A stretch of DNA of 64,000 nt from Planctomycetota bacterium (GCA_024279275.1 JAJRRS010000136.1:1-64000), one strand, 5' to 3'; positions 51,181 through 60,400 are shown, counted from the first letter of the stretch. The notes: generated from the letters alone by a model not told the origin. A program made the numbers and translations.

Positions 51181-53381
51181 TTCGCGGCCCCTTGTAGCGT
51201 TTGCTCAATCTTATCACTGGTTTCATTGACCTGCACAAGCCCGACGGCCTCGACTTCGACGCCCTTACTGACTTCGTTGTATCCAAGCACAGCGGCGTTG
51301 GGGAGATGTGGTTCGATCAGTTGCCGGACCTGGCCGCGGACCTGCGGGGACGCGAGGACGACGGGGTGGTGGCCGGCCTGGGTGAGGCGTTGAAGTTCCT
51401 GCAGCAGTGCCGTGGTGATGCGGTTGGCTACCGCTGGGGGCATGGTCATGCTGGTGCCTTCGTTGGAGCGCTCGATGTATCCACTAATCTGATCTTCCAA
51501 CGCCGGGTCGAGGCTGACGCAGTAGAGTTTGTTCACGTTCTGCCCGCTTGGCATCACGCCGTCACCCACGGGTTCTGACACAGTGTACTGGTTACAGATT
51601 GTTCGGCACAGGGCGTTGCGTACATATTCCGTCAACACGTCCATGTCACGCGTGCGTGTGGCCCAGTCGCCGAGTGTTTCGACGATGACTTCGAGATCGC
51701 GGATGGAGACGCGCTCGGTCAGGAGGTTCTGCAAGACGCGTTGAAGTTCGCCGGGCTTGACCAGTGGTGGCTTGTCGCCGATGGGTTGCAGGACCTCTTC
51801 GCAGAGTTTGGGCGCGCGTTCCTTGAGCTGGATGATGAGGTTGTTGGTTTCTTCGCGGGTGAGTAGTTCGCGGGCGTGGTTGCGGACGACTTCGGTGATG
51901 TGGGTCGCCAGGACGTCGGTTGCGCCGACAACGGTGTAGTTCAGTGCTTCGGCGCGTTCTTTCTGTCCTGGGTTGATCCAGACGGCTTCGAGTCCGAATG
52001 CCGGTTCGGTGGTTTTCACGCCTTGTATAGGTTCTGAGGCGAGGCCGCTGTCCATAGCGAGGAACTGGCCGGGGTGGAGTTGGCCCTCGGCCATCGAGTT
52101 GCCACGGATCTTGATGCGGTAATCGTTTGGCTGGAGCTGCATATTGTCGCGGATACGCACCGGCGGCATGACAAGGCCCATCTCCGCAGCGAGTTGGCGA
52201 CGGATCATGGTGATGCGGTTGAGAAGATCGCCGCCCTGGGTCTGATCGACGAGCCTGACCAGGCCGTACCCGACTTCCAGCTCAAGGGTATCAACCTTCA
52301 TGACCTCTTCGACCGGGCTTTCCTCGGGGCGGGCTGCTTTGGTCTGTTCGGCCTGGGTCTGAGCCTTATCCTGGGTCTCCGATCGCTGCCTGACTAATAG
52401 GAACAGCCCCATGCCGCCACCCAGCAGGAGCATCGGCATGGTGGGCAGTGGTGTGAGTACACCCATCAGCACGAGGAACGCTGCGGTGATCCCGACGGCT
52501 GCGGCGCGGCTGGTGAGTTGGCTGGTGAGTTCGGTGCCTAGGTCCTGGCGGCTGCTGGAGCGTGTAACGATCAGGCCGGCGGCGATGGAGATGACGAACG
52601 CGGGGAGTTGAGATACTAGGCCGTCGCCGACGGTCAGGCGGGTGAAGACATCGATGGATTCCCCGACGGTCCAGCCGTTCATGAATACGCCGATGGCGAA
52701 GCCGCCGAGGATGTTGACAGCGGTGATGATGATGCCCGCGATGGCGTCGCCGCGGACGAACTTGGCGGCACCGTCCATGGCCCCGTAGAAGTCTGCTTCC
52801 TGTGCGATCTCCTCACGACGATGCTTGGCCTGCTGTTCGTCGATCAGGCCGGCGTTGAGGTCGGCGTCGATCGCCATCTGTTTGCCGGGCATGCCGTCCA
52901 ACGTAAAACGCGCGGCGACCTCGGAGATGCGTGTGGCACCTTTGGTGATGACAACGAATTGGATGATGATCAGGATGCTGAACATCACGACCCCGACCAC
53001 GACGGACGAGCCGGTGACGAACTCGGAAAAGGCTTGGATCACCTTCCCCGCCGAGGCGGTGGCCTGCGTGGGTGAACTGGCGTCGGCAGAGAGGATCATC
53101 TTGGTCGTGGCGATGTTCAGGACCAGCCGAAACAGGGTTGTACCCAGCAGCAGCGACGGGAAGACAGAGAAGTCCAGCGGGCTTTCAACGAAGATCGTCG
53201 TCAGGAGGATGATCGTCGCCAGCGCGATGTTGGCGGCGATCATCAGGTCCATGAGCATCGGCGGCATGGGCACGACGATCATCGAAAGCATCCCGATGAA
53301 GGCGATAGGGACGAGCAGATGCCGGTACTGGCGGAACAGGTTGACCAGGGACTGCGAGTTATGTGGGAGACTATTAGCCAT
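51177..53381 (-). CDS. flhA: Flagellar export apparatus protein FlhA
   Basis: A 734-residue export gate protein. Eight N-terminal membrane segments start with YRHLLVPIAFIGMLSMIVVPMPPMLMDLMIAANIAL; the FHIPEP-type region is in SEVAARFTLDGMPGKQMAIDADLNAGL. The C-terminal cytoplasmic domain binds chaperone-substrate complexes. The start codon lies inside a heptamer repeat (ATTAGCCATTAGCTGTTAG on the plus strand), so the first residues MANS come from the repeat. flhA is downstream of flhB and upstream of flhF. Confidence 0.96.
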   Translation of the reverse strand: MANSLPHNSQSLVNLFRQYRHLLVPIAFIGMLSMIVVPMPPMLMDLMIAANIALATIILLTTIFVESPLDFSVFPSLLLGTTLFRLVLNIATTKMILSADASSPTQATASAGKVIQAFSEFVTGSSVVVGVVMFSILIIIQFVVITKGATRISEVAARFTLDGMPGKQMAIDADLNAGLIDEQQAKHRREEIAQEADFYGAMDGAAKFVRGDAIAGIIITAVNILGGFAIGVFMNGWTVGESIDVFTRLTVGDGLVSQLPAFVISIAAGLIVTRSSSRQDLGTELTSQLTSRAAAVGITAAFLVLMGVLTPLPTMPMLLLGGGMGLFLLVRQRSETQDKAQTQAEQTKAARPEESPVEEVMKVDTLELEVGYGLVRLVDQTQGGDLLNRITMIRRQLAAEMGLVMPPVRIRDNMQLQPNDYRIKIRGNSMAEGQLHPGQFLAMDSGLASEPIQGVKTTEPAFGLEAVWINPGQKERAEALNYTVVGATDVLATHITEVVRNHARELLTREETNNLIIQLKERAPKLCEEVLQPIGDKPPLVKPGELQRVLQNLLTERVSIRDLEVIVETLGDWATRTRDMDVLTEYVRNALCRTICNQYTVSEPVGDGVMPSGQNVNKLYCVSLDPALEDQISGYIERSNEGTSMTMPPAVANRITTALLQELQRLTQAGHHPVVLASPQVRGQVRQLIEPHLPNAAVLGYNEVSKGVEVEAVGLVQVNETSDKIEQTLQGAAN

Positions 53382-53404
53382 TAGCTGTTAGTAGCGGTCA
53401 CTTT

Positions 53405-54475
53405 CTAAGCTGTTTTCTTTCCACTAAGACGGTAAACATATGCCAGTATTTCCGCGATGGCGGCGTAGTGTTCGGGGGGGACTTCTTCACCGATCTCGAC
53501 GGTTTTGTAGAGGGCTTGCGCGAGGGGTTTACGTTCGACCAGGGGGATGCCGTGGGCGATGGCGATCTGTCGGATGCGCAGGGCCATGAAGTCGGCACCC
53601 TTGGCGATGACCTTGGGAGCGTGCATCGAGCCGGACTCGTATTTCAGTGCGATCGAGAAGTGGGTGGGGTTGGTAACGATGACGTCGGCCTGGGGGACGG
53701 CCTGTGCGACGCGCTGCATCGCCAGTTGCCTTGCGACGCGGGTACGGCGTTGCTTGATCTGCGGGTCGCCTTCCATGCGTTTCATTTCTTCCTTGACGTC
53801 CTGCTTGCTCATTTTCAGGTCCTGCGCGTGCTGCCAGCGTTGGAAGGCGTAGTCGATCAGGGCCATAATCAGCAGGAGGATCGCCAGCTTCAGCGCGAGG
53901 TAATAGACCAGTGAGCCAGCGGCACCGAAAGCCTGGAGCGCGCCCATCTCAGCGATGTGGATGATCTTGGGCATGTCCCGGATGATAAACCAGACCGAGA
54001 CAGCAGCGATCAAAATAACTTTTTGCACACTCATCACCAGTCGCATGACGGCGCGCATGTTGAACAGGTTGGCGATGCCTTTGAGCGGTGAGAGCTTGCC
54101 GAAGTTCGGCTCCAGGGGTTTGGTAGTCAGGAGGAAGCCTACCTGTCCAAGCGAAGCGAGCAGGCCGACGGCGGCGACCGCCAGGATGACCGGGCCTAGC
54201 GAGGTGGCAAACATGTAGGCGCTGTAGTAGACGGTTTCGCCCAGGCCGTCGATCCGGGTCGGGTTGGCGGCGTGTTCGGTCATCAGCAGGACGCGTGTCG
54301 CTGCGCCGAGGCCCTCGAACATGTGTGTGCCGAGCATCTGCAGCGCGACGATACCACCCAGGAGCATCAGCGCGGCGGTCAGGTCGGTGCTGCGGGCGAC
54401 GTTGCCGTCGTCCCGTGCTTCCTGCAGACGCCTGGGTGTCGGCGCTTCGGTTTTTTCGAAATTATTCTCTGCCAT
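53405..54475 (-). CDS. flhB: Flagellar export switch protein FlhB
   Basis: A 356-residue protein. The N-terminal membrane domain begins KTEAPTPRRLQEARDDGNVARS, the standard FlhB start. The cytoplasmic domain has the autocleavage site NPTHFSIALKYE, where cleavage between Asn and Pro changes export from hook to filament proteins. The C-terminus (EVPPEHYAAIAEILAYVYRL) is usual. It lies 9 bases after fliR and 23 before flhA. Confidence 0.96.
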   Translation of the reverse strand: MAENNFEKTEAPTPRRLQEARDDGNVARSTDLTAALMLLGGIVALQMLGTHMFEGLGAATRVLLMTEHAANPTRIDGLGETVYYSAYMFATSLGPVILAVAAVGLLASLGQVGFLLTTKPLEPNFGKLSPLKGIANLFNMRAVMRLVMSVQKVILIAAVSVWFIIRDMPKIIHIAEMGALQAFGAAGSLVYYLALKLAILLLIMALIDYAFQRWQHAQDLKMSKQDVKEEMKRMEGDPQIKQRRTRVARQLAMQRVAQAVPQADVIVTNPTHFSIALKYESGSMHAPKVIAKGADFMALRIRQIAIAHGIPLVERKPLAQALYKTVEIGEEVPPEHYAAIAEILAYVYRLSGKKTA

Positions 54476-54484
54476 AGGAAACCA

Positions 54485-55291
54485 CTACACACCAAAGAAG
54501 CCAGCGACCAACTCCAGTAATTTGTACATCTCGTCTATATAGACCCAAGCGGCGATGGAGATGAATGCAATGAGGAAAGTCACGCCGTTGAGTATGCGGA
54601 TGGTGAAGCCGACGCTCATGATGTTCAACTGGGGGACGGTGCGGGCGATAAAGCCCAGCGCGACGGTCTGCAGGAAGATCAGGCAGAGCAATGGCGCGGC
54701 GATGCGGAAGGCCATCTGGAAGATCAGAGTGAGCATGCCCTGGACCATGGTGAAAAGCCCGGCAAAGTTGTTGAACCCGCCGATGGGGACGGTATTGAAA
54801 CTGCCGACGAGGATATCGAACATGATGCGGTGTCCACCGAGGATCGCGAAAATGGCGAGGCCCATCATGAACAGCGAGTTGGCGATGACGCCCGACTGTT
54901 CGCCGGACTCGGGGTTGACGATATTGGCGAACCCAATGCCGATCTGTTTATCGATGATGTCTCCGCCAAACTGCATACCGATCAGCGGTAGGCTGGCGCA
55001 GTAGCCGATGATCAGGCCGACCAGAAGTTCCATGGCGATGTGCGGAAGGAGCGTCCAGAACGACAGGCCGTGATCGATCACGACACCGAGCATCGCGGCG
55101 GACGGTTGGCTTGGTGAAAGGAGTATGGGGTAGACACAGAAGGTCATCGAGAAGACGAGCATGACCTTGACGATGCGTGGGATGGTTGCGCTGCCGAGGA
55201 TCGGTGCGAGTATGAAGATGCCGGACAGCCTGAACATGACCATGAGCCATGCGGGCATGTGATCCAGTAATGGTCCAAGGTCTCCGGGCAA
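54485..55291 (-). CDS. fliR: Flagellar export protein FliR
   Basis: A 268-residue membrane protein with five to six hydrophobic segments, starting LLDHMPAWLMVMFRLSGIFILAPILGS. It belongs to the FliPQR export gate. The stretch GGDIIDKQIGIGFANIVNPESGEQSGVIANSLFMMGL is standard for FliR (the usual xGxxID...G...). The start is a TTG with GGAGG nine bases upstream; an in-frame ATG at 55258 is the alternative. It is between fliQ and flhB. Confidence 0.95.
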   Translation of the reverse strand: MPGDLGPLLDHMPAWLMVMFRLSGIFILAPILGSATIPRIVKVMLVFSMTFCVYPILLSPSQPSAAMLGVVIDHGLSFWTLLPHIAMELLVGLIIGYCASLPLIGMQFGGDIIDKQIGIGFANIVNPESGEQSGVIANSLFMMGLAIFAILGGHRIMFDILVGSFNTVPIGGFNNFAGLFTMVQGMLTLIFQMAFRIAAPLLCLIFLQTVALGFIARTVPQLNIMSVGFTIRILNGVTFLIAFISIAAWVYIDEMYKLLELVAGFFGV

Positions 55292-55366
55292 CGTGTCGGG
55301 CCTCCATACCCTTTAACAAATACAAGCAGGCTCCGCCCGCCGAATAACAAACTGACTGATACCGCC

Positions 55367-55633
55367 CTACCCGTTCATCCCGCCGAACATGCGGGTGGCG
55401 AAGTCCATGATTTGTGTGATGATCCAGGGGAGCACGAGAATGGCGGCGACACCCATGCCGACGATTTTGGGAACGAAGCTGAGCGTCTGTTCCTGTACCT
55501 GGGTGACGGCCTGGAGCAGGCTGACGATCAGCCCGATGATCAACGCCGCGGCGAGGATCGGCATCGAGAGCATCAACATGAGCGTGAGCGTCTCACGCAC
55601 CACGTCGATCGCCTGTTCTACGGTCATGGCCAT
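55367..55633 (-). CDS. fliQ: Flagellar export protein FliQ
   Basis: An 88-residue protein with two membrane segments (about 14-38, TLTLMLMLSMPILAAALIIGLIVSL, and 54-74, FVPKIVGMGVAAILVLPWIITQI), the normal size and layout for FliQ. The track starts at 55711, which would overlap fliP; ATG at 55633 has GGAAGG upstream and gives MAMTVEQAIDVVRE, the family start. It is part of the FliPQR export gate. Confidence 0.95.
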   Translation of the reverse strand: MAMTVEQAIDVVRETLTLMLMLSMPILAAALIIGLIVSLLQAVTQVQEQTLSFVPKIVGMGVAAILVLPWIITQIMDFATRMFGGMNG

Positions 55634-55685
55634 ATCATTTCCTTCCAACTTCGGTCGGCGCGCAACATCACTACGCCGACGATAC

Positions 55686-56564
55686 CTATGTCGTAACTCC
55701 CGGCACAGCAAAACTCGTCAGCAGGTTCCCCGCGATCAGCATCCAACCATCAACCAACACAAACAACAGCAGCTTAAACGGCAACGAGATCAGCACCGGC
55801 GGCAGCATCATCATCCCCATTGAGATCAAGATGCTCGATATCACCATGTCGATAATCAAGAAAGGCAGGTAGAGTTGGAAGCCCATCAGGAACGCGACCT
55901 TCAGCTCGCTTAAAATAAACGCGGGGACAAGCGTGATGATGTCTACGTCTTTTTCGAGTGTGAGCAGCTCAGGCCGGCTGGTGTCCACGCCGCGGTATTC
56001 GAGGATCATGAAGATGTCGGCCTCGTTGCCAGCGTACTGGATCTGGTCAAACATGAATGACTTGATCGGGGCCTTGGCGAGGTTCCAGGCTTCCATTTCG
56101 TTGATCTTGTTTTCGGTCAGCGGGATGATCGCGTCTTCGTTGATTTGTTGGAAAGTCGGCGCCATCACAAGCAGGGTCATAAACAGCGACAGGCCGACCA
56201 GGATTTGCGAGGGCGGGAGCGATTGCGTGCCCAACGCCTGCCGGAGCAACGCCAGGACGATGATGATTCGTGTGAAGCTGGTACACATGACCAGGATCGA
56301 AGGCGCCAATGACAAAACGGTCATCAGCAGGACGATGGATATGGTGGCGTGGAAGTTGCCGGTGGTGTCGCCTTCTTTGGCACCGGGGAGTACGCGGCCG
56401 GCCTCTTTGATGATCGAGCCGACGTTGGTCATGTCGAACGCGGCCTGGTCAGCCTGATCGCTTTGAGCGGACTGGCCATGCGCGGACGGCGTAGCGACCA
56501 GCAGCATGGCGAGCGCCGCCAGGCCGATCACCCACCACATGATGATTGGGCGGTGGCGTATCAC
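55686..56564 (-). CDS. fliP: Flagellar export protein FliP
   Basis: A 292-residue export gate protein. A signal peptide (IIMWWVIGLAALAMLLVATPSAHG) leads to the membrane part: LAPSILVMCTSFTRIIIVLALLRQALG, then DVDIITLVPAFILSELKVAFLMGFQLYLPFLIIDMVISSIL. These are typical FliP blocks. The GTG start overlaps the fliO stop (GTGA), so they are coupled. Confidence 0.96.
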   Translation of the reverse strand: MIRHRPIIMWWVIGLAALAMLLVATPSAHGQSAQSDQADQAAFDMTNVGSIIKEAGRVLPGAKEGDTTGNFHATISIVLLMTVLSLAPSILVMCTSFTRIIIVLALLRQALGTQSLPPSQILVGLSLFMTLLVMAPTFQQINEDAIIPLTENKINEMEAWNLAKAPIKSFMFDQIQYAGNEADIFMILEYRGVDTSRPELLTLEKDVDIITLVPAFILSELKVAFLMGFQLYLPFLIIDMVISSILISMGMMMLPPVLISLPFKLLLFVLVDGWMLIAGNLLTSFAVPGVTT

Positions 56565-57367
56565 GATGAACCCCCCTGCCGCCCCAGCGAGCGGACTCTT
56601 GCGAGCAGGCCCGAGACGCTGTCGCGTGTCCCTGTTTCGGTATGCGGGTCGTTGCCTGCGGGATCCTGGTCGTTGGGCTGTTGATCGTGGTCTTCATTGA
56701 AGCGGTTGAGGAGTTGGCCGAAACCGCGTGTGATGCTGTTGGGTTTGGCTGCGCTGACGGCACCGAGGATGTCGGCGACTTCCTGGGCGTCTTCCAGGCT
56801 CGCCAGGGTGCGCATGCCAGCGGAAGAATCACTGACGACAAGGACGCGTCCGCCGACACGCAGGAGCATGACGTGGCTGCGGGGCGCGACAGTTGTTCGG
56901 CTGAGGACTTCAACCACCGGGCTGCTGCTGGCGGCAATCTTCCCGCCCAGACGGACGTAGCCCCAACGCACGAGCAACGCCAACCCGATTACAAGACCAA
57001 GCGAGGTCAGTGTTTTCAGACCCCAAGACGATGGGCCGGGGCGTTCGGAGTCATCGACGGCATCGGTGCGGGTCGAGCCGGGACGGATCAGAGGCGTGCT
57101 GCTGATTAACGGGGTGGTGCCTGAACTTGCCGAGTCGGAGTCGGGGCCTGAAGCATCCTCATCTATATAGCTTGGCTGCGCATCGGATTCGGTGTCGGCT
57201 AACCGCTGGGCAAGCCGGGCGAGCCTGGATGGGTCGGCGTCGCTCGTCTGGATTTGTGCGTTGGCGTTCGCGGATGAAGTGAGATCGGTGTCGGTCGGTG
57301 CGGCGTCAACCGAAGCGCTAAACAGCAACGCCCACGCGATCAACGCTATGAATACCGTCCTTGTCAC
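56561..57367 (-). CDS. fliO: Flagellar biosynthesis protein FliO
   Basis: A 268-residue protein. A signal peptide (VFIALIAWALLFSASVDAA) and a Ser/Asp-rich extracytoplasmic part come before one membrane helix (about 124-142, TSLGLVIGLALLVRWGYVRL) and a small cytoplasmic domain with VVEVLSRTTVAPRSHVMLLRVGGRVLVVSDS, the FliO-type core. It helps FliP assembly. The track starts at 57418 from ATG; I prefer GTG at 57367 because AAGGAGG lies six bases upstream and the signal peptide then starts properly. It overlaps fliP by four bases. Confidence 0.88.
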   Translation of the reverse strand: MTRTVFIALIAWALLFSASVDAAPTDTDLTSSANANAQIQTSDADPSRLARLAQRLADTESDAQPSYIDEDASGPDSDSASSGTTPLISSTPLIRPGSTRTDAVDDSERPGPSSWGLKTLTSLGLVIGLALLVRWGYVRLGGKIAASSSPVVEVLSRTTVAPRSHVMLLRVGGRVLVVSDSSAGMRTLASLEDAQEVADILGAVSAAKPNSITRGFGQLLNRFNEDHDQQPNDQDPAGNDPHTETGTRDSVSGLLARVRSLGRQGGSS

Positions 57368-57523
57368 CTTGGCCCTCCTTGGCCTGTTGTCATGCGAACG
57401 TGTCGCTGCCGACCGCATCCTGCTGTCAGCATCCCCCGGCCCCCGGGATTTCCCCTCTGTGTTATTCGACGTTACCGAAAAAACTTCCTGGATTTTCCAT
57501 AACCGCCCATCAAGGGTCGGTCA

Positions 57524-57985
57524 TCATACTGCCTGAGTCTGCTCTTGAGTTGCCTGTTTCGCCTCTTCTTGAAGATTGGCGACAATTTCACTGATCCGGA
57601 TGCAGAAGTTGTCGTTGAGGACGAGGACTTCGCCGCGTGCGACGAGTCTTTGGTTGACATAAATGTCGACGGGGTCGCCGGCGAGTTTGTCGAGTTCGAC
57701 AACGCTGCCGGAGGAGAGCTTGAGTACGTCTTCGACGAGCATCTCGGTGCGGCCCAGTTCGACCATGACGTGCAGATCGACGTCGCCGAGCATCTCCAGG
57801 CCGGGGGGCAAGGGGGCTTCACCCGTTGCTCCGAAGTCGGGGAGGTCGGGCGTAGCGGCGGTATCGGCCGATTCCTTGATCTCGTTGAGCGAGGACTGGG
57901 CTTCACTGAGCGCGGCGAGCATTTGCGCCTCGGCTTCGGCCTCAGTAGCGTTCTTGGTCTGGTCGTTAGTTCCGTCTTCTGCCAT
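57524..57985 (-). CDS. fliN: Flagellar motor switch protein FliN
   Basis: A 153-residue protein. After an acidic N-terminal extension it has a SpoA/FliN domain: [70 protein letters not shown]. FliN is part of the C ring of the motor and binds CheY. There is no fliM gene between fliL and fliN, where it often is. FliL stop is 24 bases from its start. Whether fliM is elsewhere is unknown from this window. Confidence 0.94.
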   Translation of the reverse strand: MAEDGTNDQTKNATEAEAEAQMLAALSEAQSSLNEIKESADTAATPDLPDFGATGEAPLPPGLEMLGDVDLHVMVELGRTEMLVEDVLKLSSGSVVELDKLAGDPVDIYVNQRLVARGEVLVLNDNFCIRISEIVANLQEEAKQATQEQTQAV

Positions 57986-58009
57986 GGCTGCTTCCCTGCT
58001 TGCCTTGGG

Positions 58010-58546
58010 TCACATATCCGCGCGGATGCGGATGCATTTCCTGATCAATGTGCCCAGTACGAAAGGCTCTGAATCGGAATCCGTTCCGATTTTATCAACT
58101 AACACGGACTCAACCTGTCGGGTGAGTGTCGCGAGATTGGGTTCCATGAGGTAGGAAGGCTCGGCCCGTCGGAAGATGGTGGCGATCTCGGTGGTGAGCT
58201 GGGCCTGCATCCCCTGGATATTCATATCGACAACTTCGACGTGCTTTTGCCTGATCATGACGTAGATCTCGGTGTCGTAGAGGTAGCTGCGTCCGGTGCG
58301 GGTGTTCTGGAATTTTTCCTTGATGACCAGAACCTCGACCTGTTTTTCTTCGTCGGCCAATTCTTCTGCCAGGCCGGCGTCGGCCTTGATGGTCTCGGGG
58401 CCTTTGGCCATGATGAACACCGCCGAGATCGCCACCCCTTCGATCAATAGCGCCATCGCCAGGATCAGGATGGTCTTGATCGGCAGCTTCTTCTTGCCGT
58501 CCGCCTCGGGGGCGTTGGTTGCGTCGTTGTTGTTCTCATCAGCCAT
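58010..58546 (-). CDS. fliL: Flagellar basal-body-associated protein FliL
   Basis: A 178-residue protein with one helix (about 22-46, IKTILILAMALLIEGVAISAVFIM) and a periplasmic domain (VEVLVIKEKFQNTRTGRSYLYDTEIYVMIRQ, ending SVLVDKIGTDSDSEPFVLGTLIRK). FliL is linked to the stator and supports torque. It comes after motB and before fliN on the same strand. Confidence 0.88.
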   Translation of the reverse strand: MADENNNDATNAPEADGKKKLPIKTILILAMALLIEGVAISAVFIMAKGPETIKADAGLAEELADEEKQVEVLVIKEKFQNTRTGRSYLYDTEIYVMIRQKHVEVVDMNIQGMQAQLTTEIATIFRRAEPSYLMEPNLATLTRQVESVLVDKIGTDSDSEPFVLGTLIRKCIRIRADM

Positions 58547-58570
58547 GGTCGGTCCGTCCGTCGTCTTGGG

Positions 58571-59332
58571 TTACCAGGAAGTCTTTGCCCGGGTCACGGA
58601 ATAATCATTGATCACGTTCTCGCTGACGAACACCTCAACCCGGCGGTTGATCTGTCGTTGCGAGGCGGTATAGGCCTGTTTCTTGAGCGGTTCGCGGTCA
58701 GCGGCCCCGATCAGCCGAACCTGCTCCTGCTTCAGTCCGATCTCGTCACTGACCAGATACTCCATTACGGACTTAGCGCGGTCGTAGCTAAGGTCCCATA
58801 AGTCTTTGCCTGAATCGCCTATCAAGGCGGTTTCGGCGGTTGCGGCGTGTCCCCGCAGCTCGACTATGTAGTTGGTGCCACGGATGTCGAACTCCTCCTG
58901 CTCGATGAAGGCGCGTATTTTGCGCCTGGTCACGTCATTAAGATCGGCCGATCCAGGCTCGAACGTGATCCGCCCGCCCACCGGAATGTATTCTCCCGGG
59001 CGGACAGTGGTAACCCGTTGATCGCGGCCTGACATGCCTGGGTCGTCGGCATTGGAGGTATTCTGCTCCTTGCGTTGCTGGTTCTGAACGGTCTCAAGTA
59101 TCTTCACGAGGGTCAGGGCCGGGTCATTATCGGTCGGTAGACGCCCGCCGCCGCCCTTCATCCCGAAGGATTTCTTAACTTCCTCGACCACGGCCTTCCA
59201 TTCGTCTTCTTTCTTGATCTCGGACAGGGACAGCAGAAGGATAAAGAAAGTCAGCAGCAGCGACATCATATCGCCGTAGGTCATAACCCATTCAGGGGCA
59301 CCGGGGGGTGGACATTTACACTTGCTGGCCAT
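58571..59332 (-). CDS. motB: Flagellar motor protein MotB
   Basis: A 253-residue stator subunit. The proton-channel helix is PEWVMTYGDMMSLLLTFFILLLS (about 14-36), with the essential Asp in TYGDMM. The C-terminal OmpA-like peptidoglycan-binding domain is RGHAATAETALIGDSGKDLWDLSYDRAKSVMEYLVS. It anchors the stator to the wall. It is downstream of motA; a GGGTCTGG-type and a CTAACGG-type repeat lie between the two. Confidence 0.94.
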   Translation of the reverse strand: MASKCKCPPPGAPEWVMTYGDMMSLLLTFFILLLSLSEIKKEDEWKAVVEEVKKSFGMKGGGGRLPTDNDPALTLVKILETVQNQQRKEQNTSNADDPGMSGRDQRVTTVRPGEYIPVGGRITFEPGSADLNDVTRRKIRAFIEQEEFDIRGTNYIVELRGHAATAETALIGDSGKDLWDLSYDRAKSVMEYLVSDEIGLKQEQVRLIGAADREPLKKQAYTASQRQINRRVEVFVSENVINDYSVTRAKTSW

Positions 59333-59354
59333 GGGTTAGGTTAGGGGCTGGGGT

Positions 59355-59415
59355 TCGGGGTCTGGGTCTGGGTCTGGGTCTGGGCTAAAGGCTAATAGCT
59401 AACGGCTAACAGCTT
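59355..59415 (+). repeat. GGGTCTG array followed by CTAAxxG heptamers
   Basis: GGGTCTGGGTCTGGGTCTGG is followed directly by GGCTAATAGCTAACGGCTAAC in the motA-motB gap. Similar CTAAxxG units occur at about 10,390, 53,371 (overlapping the flhA start) and 60,649. Confidence 0.6.
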
Positions 59416-59417
59416 TC

Positions 59418-60197
59418 CTACGCGGCGTCTTTATCTTCTTCCTCTTCGGAGCGTTCGCTTGGTGGGAGGTAGGTGCGGAGTTTTTGTTCAACGATGCGGG
59501 GGTTGTCGCCGCTTTGGATCGACATGACGCCCTTGATGATGATCGTGCGGTAGAGGATTTCCTCGGCGGAGCGTCGGCCGAGGCGGTCTGCCAAGGGGAG
59601 CGACACGGCGTTGGCGATGATCGCGCCGTACATGGTGGTGAGCAGCGCAACCGCCATACCGGGGCCGATGGCTGCGGGGTCGTCCATGTTGCTGAGCATG
59701 ATGACCAGGCCGACCAGGGTTCCGATCATGCCGAACGCCGGTGCGTACTTGCCGATGGTTTCCAATAGAGCTTTGCCGACGTCGTGGCGGTCGGCGAGGT
59801 TTTCCAGGTCATTGGTCAGGACCTGCTCAATGAGTTCAGGGTCCGTGCCATCGACCGCCATCTGGATGCCCAGGACGATAAAGGGGTCTTCGATGTCTTT
59901 GGTCGTGCTTTCCAGGCTCAGGATGCCGTCGCGGCGGGCGATCTCGGCGTACGAAACCATGTCCTCGATCAGCTTGGAGGTCGAGGGCGAGCTGAAGAAC
60001 ACCGCCCGCTTGATGATCTTAATCAACGACTTGACGTTGCCCGCCGGGAAGGCGAAGAAGATAACCGTCGAGGTCATCCCGATGACCAGGATGAGGCTGT
60101 TTTGATCGATGAACATCGTGATGTCACCACTGCCGAACAGCGCCCACATCAACAACACCCACGTGCCGAGAAAACCGTACAGGATACCTAAGTCCAT
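59418..60197 (-). CDS. motA: Flagellar motor protein MotA
   Basis: A 259-residue stator subunit with four membrane segments. It begins MDLGILYGFLGTWVLLMWALFGSGD. The cytoplasmic loop and conserved parts KYAPAFGMIGTLVGLVIMLSNMDDPAAIGPGMAVALLTTMYGAIIANAVSLPLADRL are standard for MotA/TolQ/ExbB. The C-terminus is acidic. It has GAGGTG upstream. A sigma-28-like -10 box and an inverted repeat lie in its leader. Confidence 0.95.
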   Translation of the reverse strand: MDLGILYGFLGTWVLLMWALFGSGDITMFIDQNSLILVIGMTSTVIFFAFPAGNVKSLIKIIKRAVFFSSPSTSKLIEDMVSYAEIARRDGILSLESTTKDIEDPFIVLGIQMAVDGTDPELIEQVLTNDLENLADRHDVGKALLETIGKYAPAFGMIGTLVGLVIMLSNMDDPAAIGPGMAVALLTTMYGAIIANAVSLPLADRLGRRSAEEILYRTIIIKGVMSIQSGDNPRIVEQKLRTYLPPSERSEEEEDKDAA

Positions 60198-60211
60198 AAG
60201 CGCACCTCAAC

Positions 60212-60260
60212 CCGGACCCGAAAGGGGTCCATTGTTTTCTTATCGGTCTATCGGGTCCGG
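60212..60260 (-). promoter_or_regulatory. Candidate motAB promoter with 10-bp inverted repeat
   Basis: CCGGACCCGA and TCGGGTCCGG flank 29 bases; on the minus strand the spacer contains ACCGATAA, close to the sigma-28 -10 box GCCGATAA, about 43 bases before motA. A -35 element is weak and its spacing is not exact. Confidence 0.4.
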
Positions 60261-60370
60261 AATAATTAAGAACGGATGGTGTGTGGTGTCGGCGGTGAAA
60301 GAGCTTGTGGCTTGAGCGGTTTTTTGATTCGGTGGATCGTTAGTGTGGCGATGCTGTGGATGAAATCTTA

Positions 60371-60400
60371 AGAACCCCGCATGACATACGGGGCTTTATA
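60371..60400 (+). repeat. CCCCG hairpin with CTTTATA tail, copy 3
   Basis: GAACCCCG-CATGACATA-CGGGG-CTTTATA between flbD and motA. Compare 19,779 and 30,548. Confidence 0.55.
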
